This document shows, in pieces, positions 37,767 to 47,536 of a stretch of DNA of 64,000 nucleotides. Within the stretch, counting starts at the first letter, position 1, and the number at the start of each line of letters is the position of its first letter. A model generated the notes under the pieces. It had not been told where the DNA came from. It worked only from the letters and a program-made list of their open reading frames with translations, and did not search any database. The stretch comes from Clostridium weizhouense (GTDB lineage Bacteria; Bacillota; Clostridia; Clostridiales; Clostridiaceae): assembly GCF_019431045.1 (NCBI RefSeq), contig NZ_JAHXPT010000003.1, forward strand, positions 310,001 to 374,000, written 5' to 3'. The translations under genes and the position numbers were made by a program.

Positions 37767-40700
37767 ATGAAAAGAAAAATTCTTACAATACTTTGTGCTC
37801 TAGCTTTAAGCTTTAGTCTAAGTTCAAAATGTTTTGCTAGTATATCTGTACCGACTAATAGCACAAATGAAAATCACTTAAGTAAAATTAGTTCAGTTGA
37901 TGAAATTAACTCAGAGAACAATTACGATAAAGTAAAAGGTGCAGAAAAAACTTATTCAGAACCAACTACAAAAAAATATTCTTTTAAAGATCTTAATCAA
38001 TTAAGTAATGAAGAAATTATTGAACTATCTTCAAAAATATCTTGGAAAGATATTTCTGATATTTTTAAATACAATGATGATACTCAAAAGTTTTATTCTG
38101 ATAAAAATCGTGTACAAGCTATGATAGATGGATTATATCAAAAAGCTTCTACTTTTACAGCTACTGATGATAACGGAATTGATACATTAGTAGAAATTTT
38201 AAGATCTGGATTTTATTTAGGATTTTATAATGATTCTTTAAAGTATTTAAAAGATAGGAATTTTCATGATAAATGCATTCCTGCATTAATTGCTATGGAA
38301 AATAACCCAAACTTTAAGTTAGGTGAAGAAGGTCAAGATAAAGTAGTCCTAGCTTTTGGTAAGCTTATAGGAAATGCTTCTTGCAATCCAGAAATAGTCA
38401 ATAAGTCAGTAGCAATTTTAGAACAATATAATAATGAAATAATTAATGAATATCCAGAGGATAGATTAAAATCTGATGCTGTCTTAAAAATCATGAGCGA
38501 AATAACATATGATATTAATGAATACAGTTATAATCATAATATAACAGATGGTAAAAACACTCCTTGGTCTGGAAAAATTGATACTTTCATAAATGCAGTT
38601 TCAAAGTTTGCATCTATTACTGACATAACTGAAGAAAATGGATGGCTTATAAATAATGGCATATATTTTACTGGTAAATTAGCTAAATATCATAGTAATT
38701 CAAAAATTCCACATAAAGTTATAGATACGTGTTTACATACTCTCCCTAATTCATCTGAACAATATATTACTGCTTTAAGTTCATTAAGAGATGAGTTTAA
38801 GTGTGAAACTTCAAGTGGTTCACTTGTAGATGTAGAGAAAATTCTTGAAGATGAAAAAAATATCTTCTTGCCTAAAACTTACACATTTGATGATGGAAAA
38901 ATGATTATTAAAGCTGGTGATAAAGTATCCGAAGCAAAAATACAAAGACTTTATTGGGCTTCTAAAGAAGTAAAATCTCAATTTCATAGATTAATTGGAA
39001 GTGATACGCCTTTAGAACCTGGTAATGCAGATGATGTATTGACTATGGTGATTTATAACAATCCACAGGAATACAAAGTTAATAGACTTTTATATGGATA
39101 TTCCGTTGATAATGGTGGTATATATATTGAAGGAAAAGGTACTTTCTTTACATATGAAAGAACTCCTAACGATAGTATATTTAGTTTAGAAGAACTTTTC
39201 AGACATGAATATACCCATTATTTACAAGGACGTTATTTAGTTCCAGGTTTATTTAATCAAGGAGATTTTTATAAAGGAAATCCTTCAAGACTTACATGGT
39301 TTGAAGAAGGTTCTGCTGAATTCTTTGCTGGTTCAACTAGAAATACTATACTACCTAGAAAATCAATGGTCTCAGGTATAGGTAAATCTGAAGCTGAAAG
39401 ACTTAGTGCAAATAATTTATTCCATTCCTCTTATTCAGATGGATGGGACTTCTATAATTATGGATATGCTTTTTCAGATTATATGTATAATAATAATAGA
39501 CCTTTATTCAAAAATTTAGTAGATTCAATGAAATCTAATGATGTTGATAATTATGATTCTATAATATCATCTTCAAGTAAAGATAAAAATTTAGATAGAC
39601 AATATCAAAAACATATGGATAAACTAGTTAATAATTATGATAACTATAAAATACCTCTAGTATCTGATGATTACATGAAAAAATGTACTAATAAGAGTCT
39701 AGATCAAATAAAAAAAGATATTGAAAAAACTATGGGCTTAAGCAATTCTGAAATAGTTAAAGAAAAGTCTGAATATTTTAATACCTATACTTTAAAATCA
39801 ACATATAAATTAGGATTAAATAAAGACGAAAATGAAAATTGGAATTTAATGAATAAAAAAATTAATGAAACATTGGAAAAACTAGATAAATTAGGATGGA
39901 ATGGATATAAAACAGTTACAGCTTATTTTATAAATCCTAAAGTAAATTCATATAATGAAGTTGAATATGATGTGGTTTTCCACGGATTATTATCTCATAA
40001 TGAAAACTTTAGTGAAGAAACTTCAATCTCATTAAAATGTCCAAGTGAGTGTAATGTAGGTGAAAAAATTCCATTTACTAGTGAATGTTCAACAGATAAT
40101 AGTGAAATAGTATCTTATAAATGGGACTTTGGTGATGGTAACACTAGTACAGAAAAAGATCCTATTTACACTTATAAAAAACCTGGTAATTACACAGTAA
40201 AACTTACAGTTTTGGATTCTAGAGGATTAGAGGTAGAAGAAACTTCAGAAATAGTTATACATAAAATCCTTAATGGAAATCCAGTAACAGAAAAAGAATA
40301 TAATAATGATTTTGAAAATGCTAATAAAATTCACTTAAATGACTTAGTTTCAGGAAACTTACAAGCAGATGATTTACAAGATACATTCTCTTTTGAAGTT
40401 ACAAAACCTGATGACATAACTATTACTTTAGAAAGTAATAGTTGTGAAAAAAATAATTTGGTTTGGGTACTATTTAATACTGAAGATACAAATAAATCTA
40501 TTGCTTTCCCAGAATACAATATGAATCAACTTTCAAAAACTATTAGTCTTGAACCTGGTAAATACTATTTAATTGTATATCAATGTTCAAAAGAAAAAAC
40601 TGATTATAAATTTGTAATTGAAGGATCTTCAGATGAAAACTCTGAAACAAAACCGGATGAAATTCCTGAAGTAAATCCTGATGAAAACTCAGAAACAAAG

Positions 40701-41501
40701 CCGGATGAAATTCCTGAAGTAAATCCTGATGAAAACTCAGAAACAAAGCCGGATGAAGCTCCTGATTATGATACAATTAATGTAAAAGAAGAAGAATACA
40801 ATGATGATTTTGAGTCAGCGAACAGTATTTTTAAAAACCAAGTAATGAGTGGTAATTTAGATCCTTCTGATAGATGTGATACTTATTGTTTTAATGCCTT
40901 AAGTGCTGGAACTATAAATGTAACTTTAGAAAATACTAACAGTGATTCCTCTACCGTTAATTGGCTTGCTTTTAATAATGAAGATACTAGTAACTATATT
41001 GGCTATGCATCAAAACAAGATGGTAATAAATTTTCTGGAAGTTTTAAAGTAGATAAACCTGGAAAATATTATATAGTAGCCTATGAAACAAATGGCAACA
41101 GTTCAGATTACAAGTTAAAAGTAGATGGAAATATTGAAAAATCATCAACAAGTAATGATGTTGTAGAAGATAAAAATGATGATTCCTTTGAATCTGCAAA
41201 TAAAATCACAACTCACTCTACTATTTCAGATAGCTTAAATGGAGATGATAATCAAGATATTTATTGCTTTGATGTAACTAAAGCTCAAGATTTAGCTATT
41301 AATTTAAAGAGTTTAGATAACTTAGGTGTAGCATGGCAACTTTTTAGCGAAAAAGATTTAAATAACTATATTAGTTATGGTTCAAAATCTGGAAATTCAG
41401 TTATAGGAAATGTTAATGTTACTCCTGGAAAATACTACTTATTAGTATATAAATATTCATCTGATGATGGTACTTATAAATTAACAATAAAGCAAATTTA
41501 A
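37767..41501 (+). CDS. Secreted collagenase (peptidase family M9)
   Basis: Start chosen at ATG 37767 with GAGGTG just upstream. 1244 residues with signal peptide (KRKILTILCALALSFSLSSKCFA). An activator (M9N) domain spans about 85-370. The catalytic domain has HEYTH (480-484) and a glutamate ligand in WFEEGSAEF (513 or 514). A PKD domain (about 754-832, WDFGDGNTSTEKDP) is followed by three pre-peptidase C-terminal/collagen-binding domains (about 835-951, 1008-1122, 1130-1244). This matches ColG/ColH of histotoxic clostridia. It degrades native collagen outside the cell. A Pro/Glu/Asp-rich repeat linker separates the first two binding domains. Confidence 0.95.
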   Translation: MKRKILTILCALALSFSLSSKCFASISVPTNSTNENHLSKISSVDEINSENNYDKVKGAEKTYSEPTTKKYSFKDLNQLSNEEIIELSSKISWKDISDIFKYNDDTQKFYSDKNRVQAMIDGLYQKASTFTATDDNGIDTLVEILRSGFYLGFYNDSLKYLKDRNFHDKCIPALIAMENNPNFKLGEEGQDKVVLAFGKLIGNASCNPEIVNKSVAILEQYNNEIINEYPEDRLKSDAVLKIMSEITYDINEYSYNHNITDGKNTPWSGKIDTFINAVSKFASITDITEENGWLINNGIYFTGKLAKYHSNSKIPHKVIDTCLHTLPNSSEQYITALSSLRDEFKCETSSGSLVDVEKILEDEKNIFLPKTYTFDDGKMIIKAGDKVSEAKIQRLYWASKEVKSQFHRLIGSDTPLEPGNADDVLTMVIYNNPQEYKVNRLLYGYSVDNGGIYIEGKGTFFTYERTPNDSIFSLEELFRHEYTHYLQGRYLVPGLFNQGDFYKGNPSRLTWFEEGSAEFFAGSTRNTILPRKSMVSGIGKSEAERLSANNLFHSSYSDGWDFYNYGYAFSDYMYNNNRPLFKNLVDSMKSNDVDNYDSIISSSSKDKNLDRQYQKHMDKLVNNYDNYKIPLVSDDYMKKCTNKSLDQIKKDIEKTMGLSNSEIVKEKSEYFNTYTLKSTYKLGLNKDENENWNLMNKKINETLEKLDKLGWNGYKTVTAYFINPKVNSYNEVEYDVVFHGLLSHNENFSEETSISLKCPSECNVGEKIPFTSECSTDNSEIVSYKWDFGDGNTSTEKDPIYTYKKPGNYTVKLTVLDSRGLEVEETSEIVIHKILNGNPVTEKEYNNDFENANKIHLNDLVSGNLQADDLQDTFSFEVTKPDDITITLESNSCEKNNLVWVLFNTEDTNKSIAFPEYNMNQLSKTISLEPGKYYLIVYQCSKEKTDYKFVIEGSSDENSETKPDEIPEVNPDENSETKPDEIPEVNPDENSETKPDEAPDYDTINVKEEEYNDDFESANSIFKNQVMSGNLDPSDRCDTYCFNALSAGTINVTLENTNSDSSTVNWLAFNNEDTSNYIGYASKQDGNKFSGSFKVDKPGKYYIVAYETNGNSSDYKLKVDGNIEKSSTSNDVVEDKNDDSFESANKITTHSTISDSLNGDDNQDIYCFDVTKAQDLAINLKSLDNLGVAWQLFSEKDLNNYISYGSKSGNSVIGNVNVTPGKYYLLVYKYSSDDGTYKLTIKQI
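40632..40763 (+). repeat. 48-bp tandem repeat coding the collagenase linker
   Basis: Two full 48-bp units (40632-40679, 40680-40727) and a 36-base partial unit encode DENSETKPDEIPEVNP repeats. The units differ by only a few bases, so the number may vary between strains. Confidence 0.9.
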
Positions 41502-41507
41502 TATAAG

Positions 41508-41546
41508 AGGCTGAAAATTAGATTAAATCTAATTTTCAGCCTTTTA
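41508..41546 (+). terminator. Terminator of the collagenase gene
   Basis: AGGCTGAAAATTAGATT pairs perfectly with its complement around a one-base loop, ending in CTTTTATTATT. Confidence 0.9.
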
Positions 41547-41682
41547 TTATTAATTTCTAGATTCATTAATTTACTACAATATAAACGTTAAAGTCGTCCC
41601 TACATTATCTAATATTTAGTTTTATTTTAAACAAATTGTTAAAATATAATATTCATTCTAACTTTTGATTATAGTTAATTTT

Positions 41683-41711
41683 TTGATAAAAATATTAATT
41701 TGTGATAAAAT
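41683..41711 (+). promoter_or_regulatory. Promoter of the hydG leader transcript
   Basis: TTGATA (41683-41688), 17 bases, TAAAAT (41706-41711). It leaves a leader of about 170 bases before the first start codon. Confidence 0.72.
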
Positions 41712-41717
41712 TAATTC

Positions 41718-41863
41718 GAATCTTACTTTAAGGATATTCCTGAGAGAAAAGATAAAAGCTAACAAAATGTTCTGAAGTACATGAGGGGTCTACCCAAGTG
41801 ATAAGGCAAGTATATAATTAAGTATATATCTCTATGCCTTTTTGGTATGGGATTTTTTTATTT
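41718..41863 (+). ncRNA. Structured leader with attenuator before the hydG operon (unassigned)
   Basis: The leader contains GGATATTCCTGAGAG near 41732, GAGGGGTCTACCC at 41783-41795, and a long hairpin in which CCCA (41793-41796) pairs with TGGG (41848-41851), and AAGGCA with TGCCTT, closed by an AT-rich stem and followed by ATTTTTTTAT. ACCC can instead pair with the upstream GGGT. This is terminator/antiterminator layout. I do not recognise the aptamer class. Confidence 0.55.
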
Positions 41864-41891
41864 ACTTAATTAAGAAGGGAATGAAAATATT

Positions 41892-42140
41892 ATGGATACA
41901 AGAATTGCATTAATAGGAATAATAGTTCATGATATAACTGCAACTGAAAAAGTAAATATCATATTACATGATTATAATAAGTATATAATCGGAAGAATGG
42001 GACTTCCTTATAAGGAAAAAAATCTCGCTATTATAAGTATCATAGTTGATGCTAGTAATGATATTATAAGTTCATTATCTGGTAAATTGGGTATGTTAAA
42101 AGGCATAAATGTAAAAACTATGTATTCAAAAATAGAATAA
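41892..42140 (+). CDS. TM1266-type putative iron-only hydrogenase system regulator
   Basis: 82 residues, ACT/NikR-C-like ferredoxin fold: MDTRIALIGIIVHDITATEKVNIILHDY, then GRMGLPYKEKNLAIISIIVDAS and a C-terminal GKLGMLKGINVKTMYS. This family (TM1266) sits beside FeFe-hydrogenase maturation genes, as it does here with hydG 67 bases downstream. The effector is unknown. It lacks an obvious DNA-binding domain. Ribosome binding site AGAAGGGA. Confidence 0.88.
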   Translation: MDTRIALIGIIVHDITATEKVNIILHDYNKYIIGRMGLPYKEKNLAIISIIVDASNDIISSLSGKLGMLKGINVKTMYSKIE

Positions 42141-42207
42141 ATTCTCGTTAACTTTAATGTTGTCAGAACAGCTTTATTAAAATTCATATAGAAAGAAGAT
42201 GTTTGAC

Positions 42208-43626
42208 ATGTATAATGTAAAATCAAATGTAGCAACTGAATTTATTAACCATGAAGAAATTTTAGAAACACTTAAATTTGCAGAAGAAAATAAAAGAAAT
42301 AAAATTTTAATTAATGAAATCTTAGAAAAAGCAAAAAAGTGTAAAGGTCTTTCTCACAGAGAAGCTGCTGTGCTACTTGAATGTGACTTAGATGAAGAAC
42401 TTGAAAAAATATATGATTTAGCTAAAGAGATAAAGCAAAAATTCTATGGAAATAGAATTGTTATGTTTGCGCCTCTTTATTTATCAAATTATTGTGTAAA
42501 TGGATGTACTTATTGTCCATATCATCACAAAAATAAACATATAAGAAGAAAAAAACTTACTCAAGAAGAAATAAAAAAAGAAGTAATCGCACTTCAAGAT
42601 ATGGGACATAAAAGACTTGCACTAGAAACTGGTGAAGATCCTATTAATAATCCTATTGAGTATGTTCTTGAAAGTATAAAAACTATTTATAGTATAAAAC
42701 ATAAAAATGGTGCAATAAGAAGAGCTAATGTTAATATAGCAGCTACAACAGTTGAAAACTATAGAAAACTTAAAGAAGCTGGAATTGGAACATATATTTT
42801 ATTCCAAGAAACTTATAATAAAGAAGCTTATGAAAAACTTCACCCAACTGGTCCAAAACATGATTATGCTTACCATACAGAAGCTATGGATAGAGCTATG
42901 GACGGTGGAATTGATGATGTTGGATGTGGTGTTTTATTTGGATTAAATCTTTATAGATATGATTTTGTTGGTTTATTAATGCACGCTGAACATTTAGAAG
43001 CTGCTAAAGGAGTTGGTCCTCATACTATAAGTGTTCCTAGAATAAGACCAGCTGACGATATAAATCCTGAAGACTTTACTAACGCTATTTCAGATGAATT
43101 ATTAGAAAAAATAGTAGCTATTTTAAGAATTACTGTTCCTTATACTGGAATTATTGTTTCAACTAGAGAGTCTCAAGAAGCAAGAGAAAAACTATTAAAA
43201 GTTGGTGTTTCTCAATTAAGTGGTGGATCTTCTACAAGTGTTGGTGGATACTCTGAAAAAGAAAAAGAAGAAGAAAATTCATCTCAATTTGATGTAAATG
43301 ATAATAGAACTTTAGATGAAATAGTTAACTGGTTATTAGAAATGGGACATATCCCAAGTTTCTGTACTGCTTGCTATAGAGAAGGTAGAACTGGAGATAG
43401 ATTTATGAGTCTTGTTAAGTCTGGTCAAATAGCTAACTGTTGTCAACCTAACGCTTTAATGACTTTAAAAGAATATTTAGAAGACTATGCTTCTTCAAAT
43501 ACTAAAGAAAATGGAGAAAAAGTAATAGGAAAAGAAATTACTAGAATTCCAAGTGATAAAGTTAAAGAAGTAGTACTTAAACATTTAGAAGAATTAAATG
43601 AAGGTAAGCGTGATTTTAGATTCTAA
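42208..43626 (+). CDS. hydG: [FeFe]-hydrogenase H-cluster maturase HydG (radical SAM)
   Basis: Start taken at ATG 42208 (MYNVKSNVATEF), with AAAGAAG 9 bases upstream; an in-frame ATG at 42199 is too close to it. 472 residues. The SAM cluster is CVNGCTYC (Cys-x3-Cys-x2-Cys, residues 96-103). The C-terminal region carries CTACYREGRTGDRFM and ANCCQPNA, which bind the second FeS site that distinguishes HydG from ThiH. It cleaves tyrosine to supply CO and cyanide ligands. hydE and hydF are not in the window. A hydrogenase gene converges from the other side of repeat C. Confidence 0.95.
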   Translation: MYNVKSNVATEFINHEEILETLKFAEENKRNKILINEILEKAKKCKGLSHREAAVLLECDLDEELEKIYDLAKEIKQKFYGNRIVMFAPLYLSNYCVNGCTYCPYHHKNKHIRRKKLTQEEIKKEVIALQDMGHKRLALETGEDPINNPIEYVLESIKTIYSIKHKNGAIRRANVNIAATTVENYRKLKEAGIGTYILFQETYNKEAYEKLHPTGPKHDYAYHTEAMDRAMDGGIDDVGCGVLFGLNLYRYDFVGLLMHAEHLEAAKGVGPHTISVPRIRPADDINPEDFTNAISDELLEKIVAILRITVPYTGIIVSTRESQEAREKLLKVGVSQLSGGSSTSVGGYSEKEKEEENSSQFDVNDNRTLDEIVNWLLEMGHIPSFCTACYREGRTGDRFMSLVKSGQIANCCQPNALMTLKEYLEDYASSNTKENGEKVIGKEITRIPSDKVKEVVLKHLEELNEGKRDFRF

Positions 43627-43638
43627 TTTTTAAATAAC

Positions 43639-43844
43639 GCTATGTTTTAAAATAGGGTTGATATTATAGTATAAACAGAATTCTTAGTATCAGACAAAGC
43701 TTGTCTTTGACTAATGGTTAGAAGTCGTTATCCAGGAGCGTGTAGCTGTTATGAAATTACAGATACTAGCTATCGGATAAAGCTCATGGACAGAGGAATT
43801 TACTTTAAGAACTCTAAAATATCAACCTTTACTTAAAACATAGC
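43639..43844. repeat. Palindromic repeat family, copy C
   Basis: 206 bp starting 12 bases after hydG. Perfect 12-base ends GCTATGTTTTAA/TTAAAACATAGC, with GGTTGATATT inside both. The interior (CGTTATCCAGGAGCGTGTAG, GATACTAGCTATCGGATAA) is the inverted right half of copy D. Confidence 0.88.
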
Positions 43845-43873
43845 ATTAAATAAATATAAAATCTAATCTATAA

Positions 43874-43923
43874 AAAAGGATGTAGTGAGATTTGTGTAAA
43901 AGCAAATCTACTACATCCTTTTT
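43874..43923 (-). terminator. Terminator of the hydrogenase gene
   Basis: A stem of about 20 bp (AAAAGGATGTAGT... and complement, one mismatch) with an 8-base loop, followed by T-rich sequence; 20 bases after the stop codon. Confidence 0.88.
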
Positions 43924-43942
43924 GAATTATTTTAAATAATAA

Positions 43943-45883
43943 TTATCTCTTTTTAACTTTTGGGAAATACTTTGTATGAAGTAGTTCATGAGCTTTATGA
44001 CTTAATGGATGATCTAAATATTTTTCATAAAGAGCTAGTACTTCTGGGTTTTCATTAGATCTTCTAAGTTCTTTAGATCTATCTATTTCATTTAAACCGT
44101 CTGCTCTTTTTTCTAGAACTTGTTGTTTATTCTTTCTTATTTTAGGTTGACCACCGCCACCTACGCATCCACCTACACAAGCCATAATTTCAATTGCATG
44201 AAAGAATTCTTCACCTGATCTTATTTTATCTAACATCTTAGCTGCTTCTTTAAGTCCATGTGCAACCCCTATTCTAAGATTAAGATCACCAACTTCAATC
44301 TCACAAATTCTAAATCCATCCCATCCTCTAAGACCTTCAAATTCTATATTATCAATTCTTTTGCCTGTCATATTTTCAATTGCAGTTCTAACAGCTGCTT
44401 CTATAACTCCACCAGTTCTACCAAAAATAATTCCCGCACCAGTGTACTCACCCATAACATTGTCTATTTCTTCATCTTCAAGTTCTTTTAAATCTATACC
44501 TGAGTTTTTAAATATCTTTATAAGTTCTCTTGTAGTAATTACATAATCTACATCATAATTCATATCTACTGAAAACTCTTCTCTTGATGCTTCATATATT
44601 TTAGCAACACATGGCATAATTGCAACTGAGGTTACTTCTTCTCTTGAAAATCCTTTTTCTTTTGCCCATATTTCTTTTGCTATAGTAGCGAACATTTGCA
44701 TTGGTGATTTAGCTGAAGAAGGTACTTCTAGCATATCTGCATAATTTTTTTCTATAAAATTAATCCAAGAAGGACAACACGAAGTAAGTATTGGCAATTT
44801 AACATCTTTGTCTCCTGCTAAATATTTTTCAAGTCTTTCTTGAAGCTCTGCGGCTTCTTCCATTATGGTTAAATCTGCTCCCCATGTAGTATCAAATACA
44901 TAATCTACTCCTAATTTTCTAAGACCTGCTGCTAATTTCTTTTCTACATTTTCTCCTGGTTCAAATCCAAATTCTTCACCTATTGCAACTCTTATAGCTG
45001 GTGCCATTTGAGTAATTACAAGTTTATTAGGTGTAGCTAAATCTCTAAGAAACTTAATTGTATTATCCCCTGCTGTTATAGCATCAACAGGACATGCAGA
45101 TATACATGCTCCACAATGGGTACATCTATTATAATCTATATTATGTTGTTTTTTTAATTCTCCTTCTATACAATCTACAGGACATGCTCTTTTACAACTT
45201 CCACATCCAATACATTTTTTTGTAATTGTTAATTTTATAAGATGATTACATTGTGATGTGTAACATTTCTTTTCTTCTATATGTTCTTCTATTTCATGAT
45301 AAAAACTTCCTACAATTTCTTCTATTAAATTATGTTTTTGATGCAATTTCTTTTTTACATCTTGTGCTAAACTTCTTAAACTATAAACATCACGCATATC
45401 AGATACGCCTTTACTTATTCTATCTAAAACTTTTAGCATCCTAGTTATTTCATCTTTAACTATTTCATAATTTTTATAAGTACCTTCTTTAATTTTGGCT
45501 AATAAATACTCTATGTAAAATTTTCCATATTGAATTATACAATCTTCTTCAGATAAAATAATAATAACTCTACTAATATTTCCATAAAATAATCCAAAAT
45601 CAAATTCTTTATCTAACCTATCTTCATTTAAAAAACCTCCAAAAGGGATTCCAATCTGTGCTGCTTTAAACGTGCTTTTATTTATAAGTCCTCCACAAAT
45701 TTCTAATATCTCTCTAAGAGTTGAACCTTCTGGAACTTCTATTATTCCTGGATTATTAATCTTTCCACAAATGGCTATACTTCTTTTTTCATTACTTGTT
45801 ACTTCTTTTAGTTCTTCTTCACTAAAAGTTGAAAATACAGAACCTAATGAACTTTGTATAAAAGTATTATTTTTATATGACAT
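43943..45883 (-). CDS. [FeFe] hydrogenase with N-terminal NuoF-like SLBB/FeS module
   Basis: Start chosen at ATG 45883 (MSYKNNTFIQS) with GAAGGAGTG upstream. 646 residues. Residues 30-90 resemble the SLBB ubiquitin-like domain of NuoF (ICGKINNPGIIEVPEGSTL). The NuoF-type cluster region spans about 140-205. Two [4Fe-4S] ferredoxin motifs follow (CIGCGSCKRACP, CTHCGACISACP). The H-cluster domain has TSCCPSWI, MPCVAKIYE and EIMACVGGCVGGGGQP. It reduces protons or oxidises H2. The FMN/NADH-binding part of NuoF is missing, so electrons probably come from ferredoxin or a partner flavoprotein. Confidence 0.94.
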   Translation of the reverse strand: MSYKNNTFIQSSLGSVFSTFSEEELKEVTSNEKRSIAICGKINNPGIIEVPEGSTLREILEICGGLINKSTFKAAQIGIPFGGFLNEDRLDKEFDFGLFYGNISRVIIILSEEDCIIQYGKFYIEYLLAKIKEGTYKNYEIVKDEITRMLKVLDRISKGVSDMRDVYSLRSLAQDVKKKLHQKHNLIEEIVGSFYHEIEEHIEEKKCYTSQCNHLIKLTITKKCIGCGSCKRACPVDCIEGELKKQHNIDYNRCTHCGACISACPVDAITAGDNTIKFLRDLATPNKLVITQMAPAIRVAIGEEFGFEPGENVEKKLAAGLRKLGVDYVFDTTWGADLTIMEEAAELQERLEKYLAGDKDVKLPILTSCCPSWINFIEKNYADMLEVPSSAKSPMQMFATIAKEIWAKEKGFSREEVTSVAIMPCVAKIYEASREEFSVDMNYDVDYVITTRELIKIFKNSGIDLKELEDEEIDNVMGEYTGAGIIFGRTGGVIEAAVRTAIENMTGKRIDNIEFEGLRGWDGFRICEIEVGDLNLRIGVAHGLKEAAKMLDKIRSGEEFFHAIEIMACVGGCVGGGGQPKIRKNKQQVLEKRADGLNEIDRSKELRRSNENPEVLALYEKYLDHPLSHKAHELLHTKYFPKVKKR

Positions 45884-46304
45884 AAATTTCACTCCTTCAA
45901 TATCTAGTACAAACATAACTATTGCATTTTATATATTTATAATTATTTCTTTATTTTTTAAATTTTTTATCTTTATACATTCTAATAATATCTTTTGATT
46001 TTTCTGTAATATAATCCCCCTTTTTAACAAATAATATAAATTTTTAATTATTTCTTTAATATATAAAAATTAAACTATTTTTATATAAAAGTAATAACTC
46101 CTTATCTATATTATACATATTTTTAAACATTAAAATAAGAGCTTAAAATCAAATAAACTCTTATAAAAATTATTTTATCCTTAACTATACAAATATATCC
46201 ATTATATTTTTTATTATTACTCTAAATATACTTAGAAATTATAATATAACTATCATAAGTGTATACTTTTTTTAAATATATAAATTTTAATAAAGTTTAT
46301 AACT
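45884..46304. other. Non-coding AT-rich gap
   Basis: About 420 bases with no plausible gene and no strong hairpin apart from the terminator that follows. Confidence 0.45.
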
Positions 46305-46342
46305 AAAAATACTCCAGTTTAAACTTTGCTGAAGTATTTTTA
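46305..46342 (-). terminator. Terminator of the 111-residue gene
   Basis: AAAAATACT(C)CAG pairs with CTG(A)AGTATTTTT around AAACTTT-type loop; T-rich flanks on both strands. Confidence 0.8.
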
Positions 46343-46375
46343 TAAATAACTATTTAAAAATATTTTGAATTAATA

Positions 46376-46711
46376 CTAATGTTGATGTGGAATTACTTTT
46401 GTATAATCCAAAAATGAAAATATTGGCATACGTTGAACATAACAACCCCATATCTTATCATATATATTTTCTATATCTTTAACGATCTTAGTTATTACTT
46501 TATATAGTCCACATACATCTTTATATCTTGCTACAACAAAAAATCTATTATAGTACTCATTACTTTCATAAAGTTGTAAACCTGCATAATACTTATTATA
46601 TTTCTTTAATAAATAATTATTAAGTTTTTTAGAAAATTTCTTATATGAATCTTCAAGTTCTGGTTTAACAACTATTTCATTTACATTATATAATGCATTG
46701 TAGTTATTCAT
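46376..46711 (-). CDS. Hypothetical protein, 111 residues
   Basis: Acidic-basic mixed, Tyr-rich protein (NYLLKKYNKYYAGLQLYESN) without signal or membrane helix, ending in VIPHQH. The alternation of strands and helices suggests a small alpha/beta fold. No family is recognised. GGAG-type ribosome binding site and a terminator support it as a real single gene. Confidence 0.65.
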   Translation of the reverse strand: MNNYNALYNVNEIVVKPELEDSYKKFSKKLNNYLLKKYNKYYAGLQLYESNEYYNRFFVVARYKDVCGLYKVITKIVKDIENIYDKIWGCYVQRMPIFSFLDYTKVIPHQH

Positions 46712-46814
46712 ACTCTTTATCTCCTACCATAATGTTTCCTTTTGTATTATATATTATATAATTTAAAAGAAAATTGTTACTATTTTGTGTTATAAATGTG
46801 CTTATACTAAAATA

Positions 46815-46854
46815 TCACCCCAAACATTAAATACATGTCTAATGTTTGAGGTGA
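46815..46854 (-). terminator. Terminator of the UPF0158 gene
   Basis: TCACCTCAAACATTA pairs with its near-complement around a 10-base loop, immediately after the stop codon. Confidence 0.82.
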
Positions 46855-46858
46855 AGTT

Positions 46859-47326
46859 TTATTCTATATATTCTATATTATTTTTTTCACACCAATTAAT
46901 AGCCAATTGATATTCAGCCTTCTCCCTGTAATCATACCACTCACTAAGACGCTCAATACTTTCAATATATTCTCTTAATTTACGTATTGAATATTCTTTT
47001 TGTATTTCTTCTAAATCCTTATCTTTAAAATTTTCATCACTTAAAGACCTACAAAACTCTACCATCATTGCATATTCATTAATTTCATATTTATTTGGTA
47101 ATTGAATATAATCTTCAAAATTTTCCTTTAAGTCATATAAACAACTTATCAATTCCCTTTCCCATTCCTCAAAATTTTTAAGATTGTTAATGTCTTCTGC
47201 TTTATAATTTGAAGTACTTTCATCTTCAGCATATATAATTACACCTGTTTTTTTATTGTAATAATGAGTCAATAAATCCCCTTCAAATTCTATTGCCTCT
47301 ATTACATCTTTTAAATTAACTTGCAT
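46859..47326 (-). CDS. UPF0158 family protein
   Basis: 155 residues, acidic, mostly helical. The start VNLKDVIEAIEFEGDLLTHYYN and the C-terminal RLSEWYDYREKAEYQLAINWCEKNNI match the UPF0158 pattern (R-x5-A-x5-WC). Function unknown. It is a single gene with AAGGGG upstream. Confidence 0.78.
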   Translation of the reverse strand: MQVNLKDVIEAIEFEGDLLTHYYNKKTGVIIYAEDESTSNYKAEDINNLKNFEEWERELISCLYDLKENFEDYIQLPNKYEINEYAMMVEFCRSLSDENFKDKDLEEIQKEYSIRKLREYIESIERLSEWYDYREKAEYQLAINWCEKNNIEYIE

Positions 47327-47536
47327 CGTTTACCCCTTAAATTAATACTTTTATTTAAATTTACATTATAATTATAAACTATAACTTAGTTACATAAAAC
47401 ATTTATTACATATAAGTTCCAATAAAGTTTGTTCATTAATATAAATCTTAGAATATTTATAAATCATATAGCTTATCAATATGGAGATAAAGTTATATAG
47501 AATATTTATTATATATATCATAAATTACAGTTTATA

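Noticed and set aside
40543..40776. Antisense frame opposite the collagenase linker
   Set aside because: It exists only because the 48-bp tandem repeat lacks stops on the other strand.
41738..41745. CTGAGAG in the hydG leader as a TPP riboswitch core
   Set aside because: The second conserved TPP block (ACCTGAT ... GATAATGCCAGCG) is absent, so the motif is a chance match.
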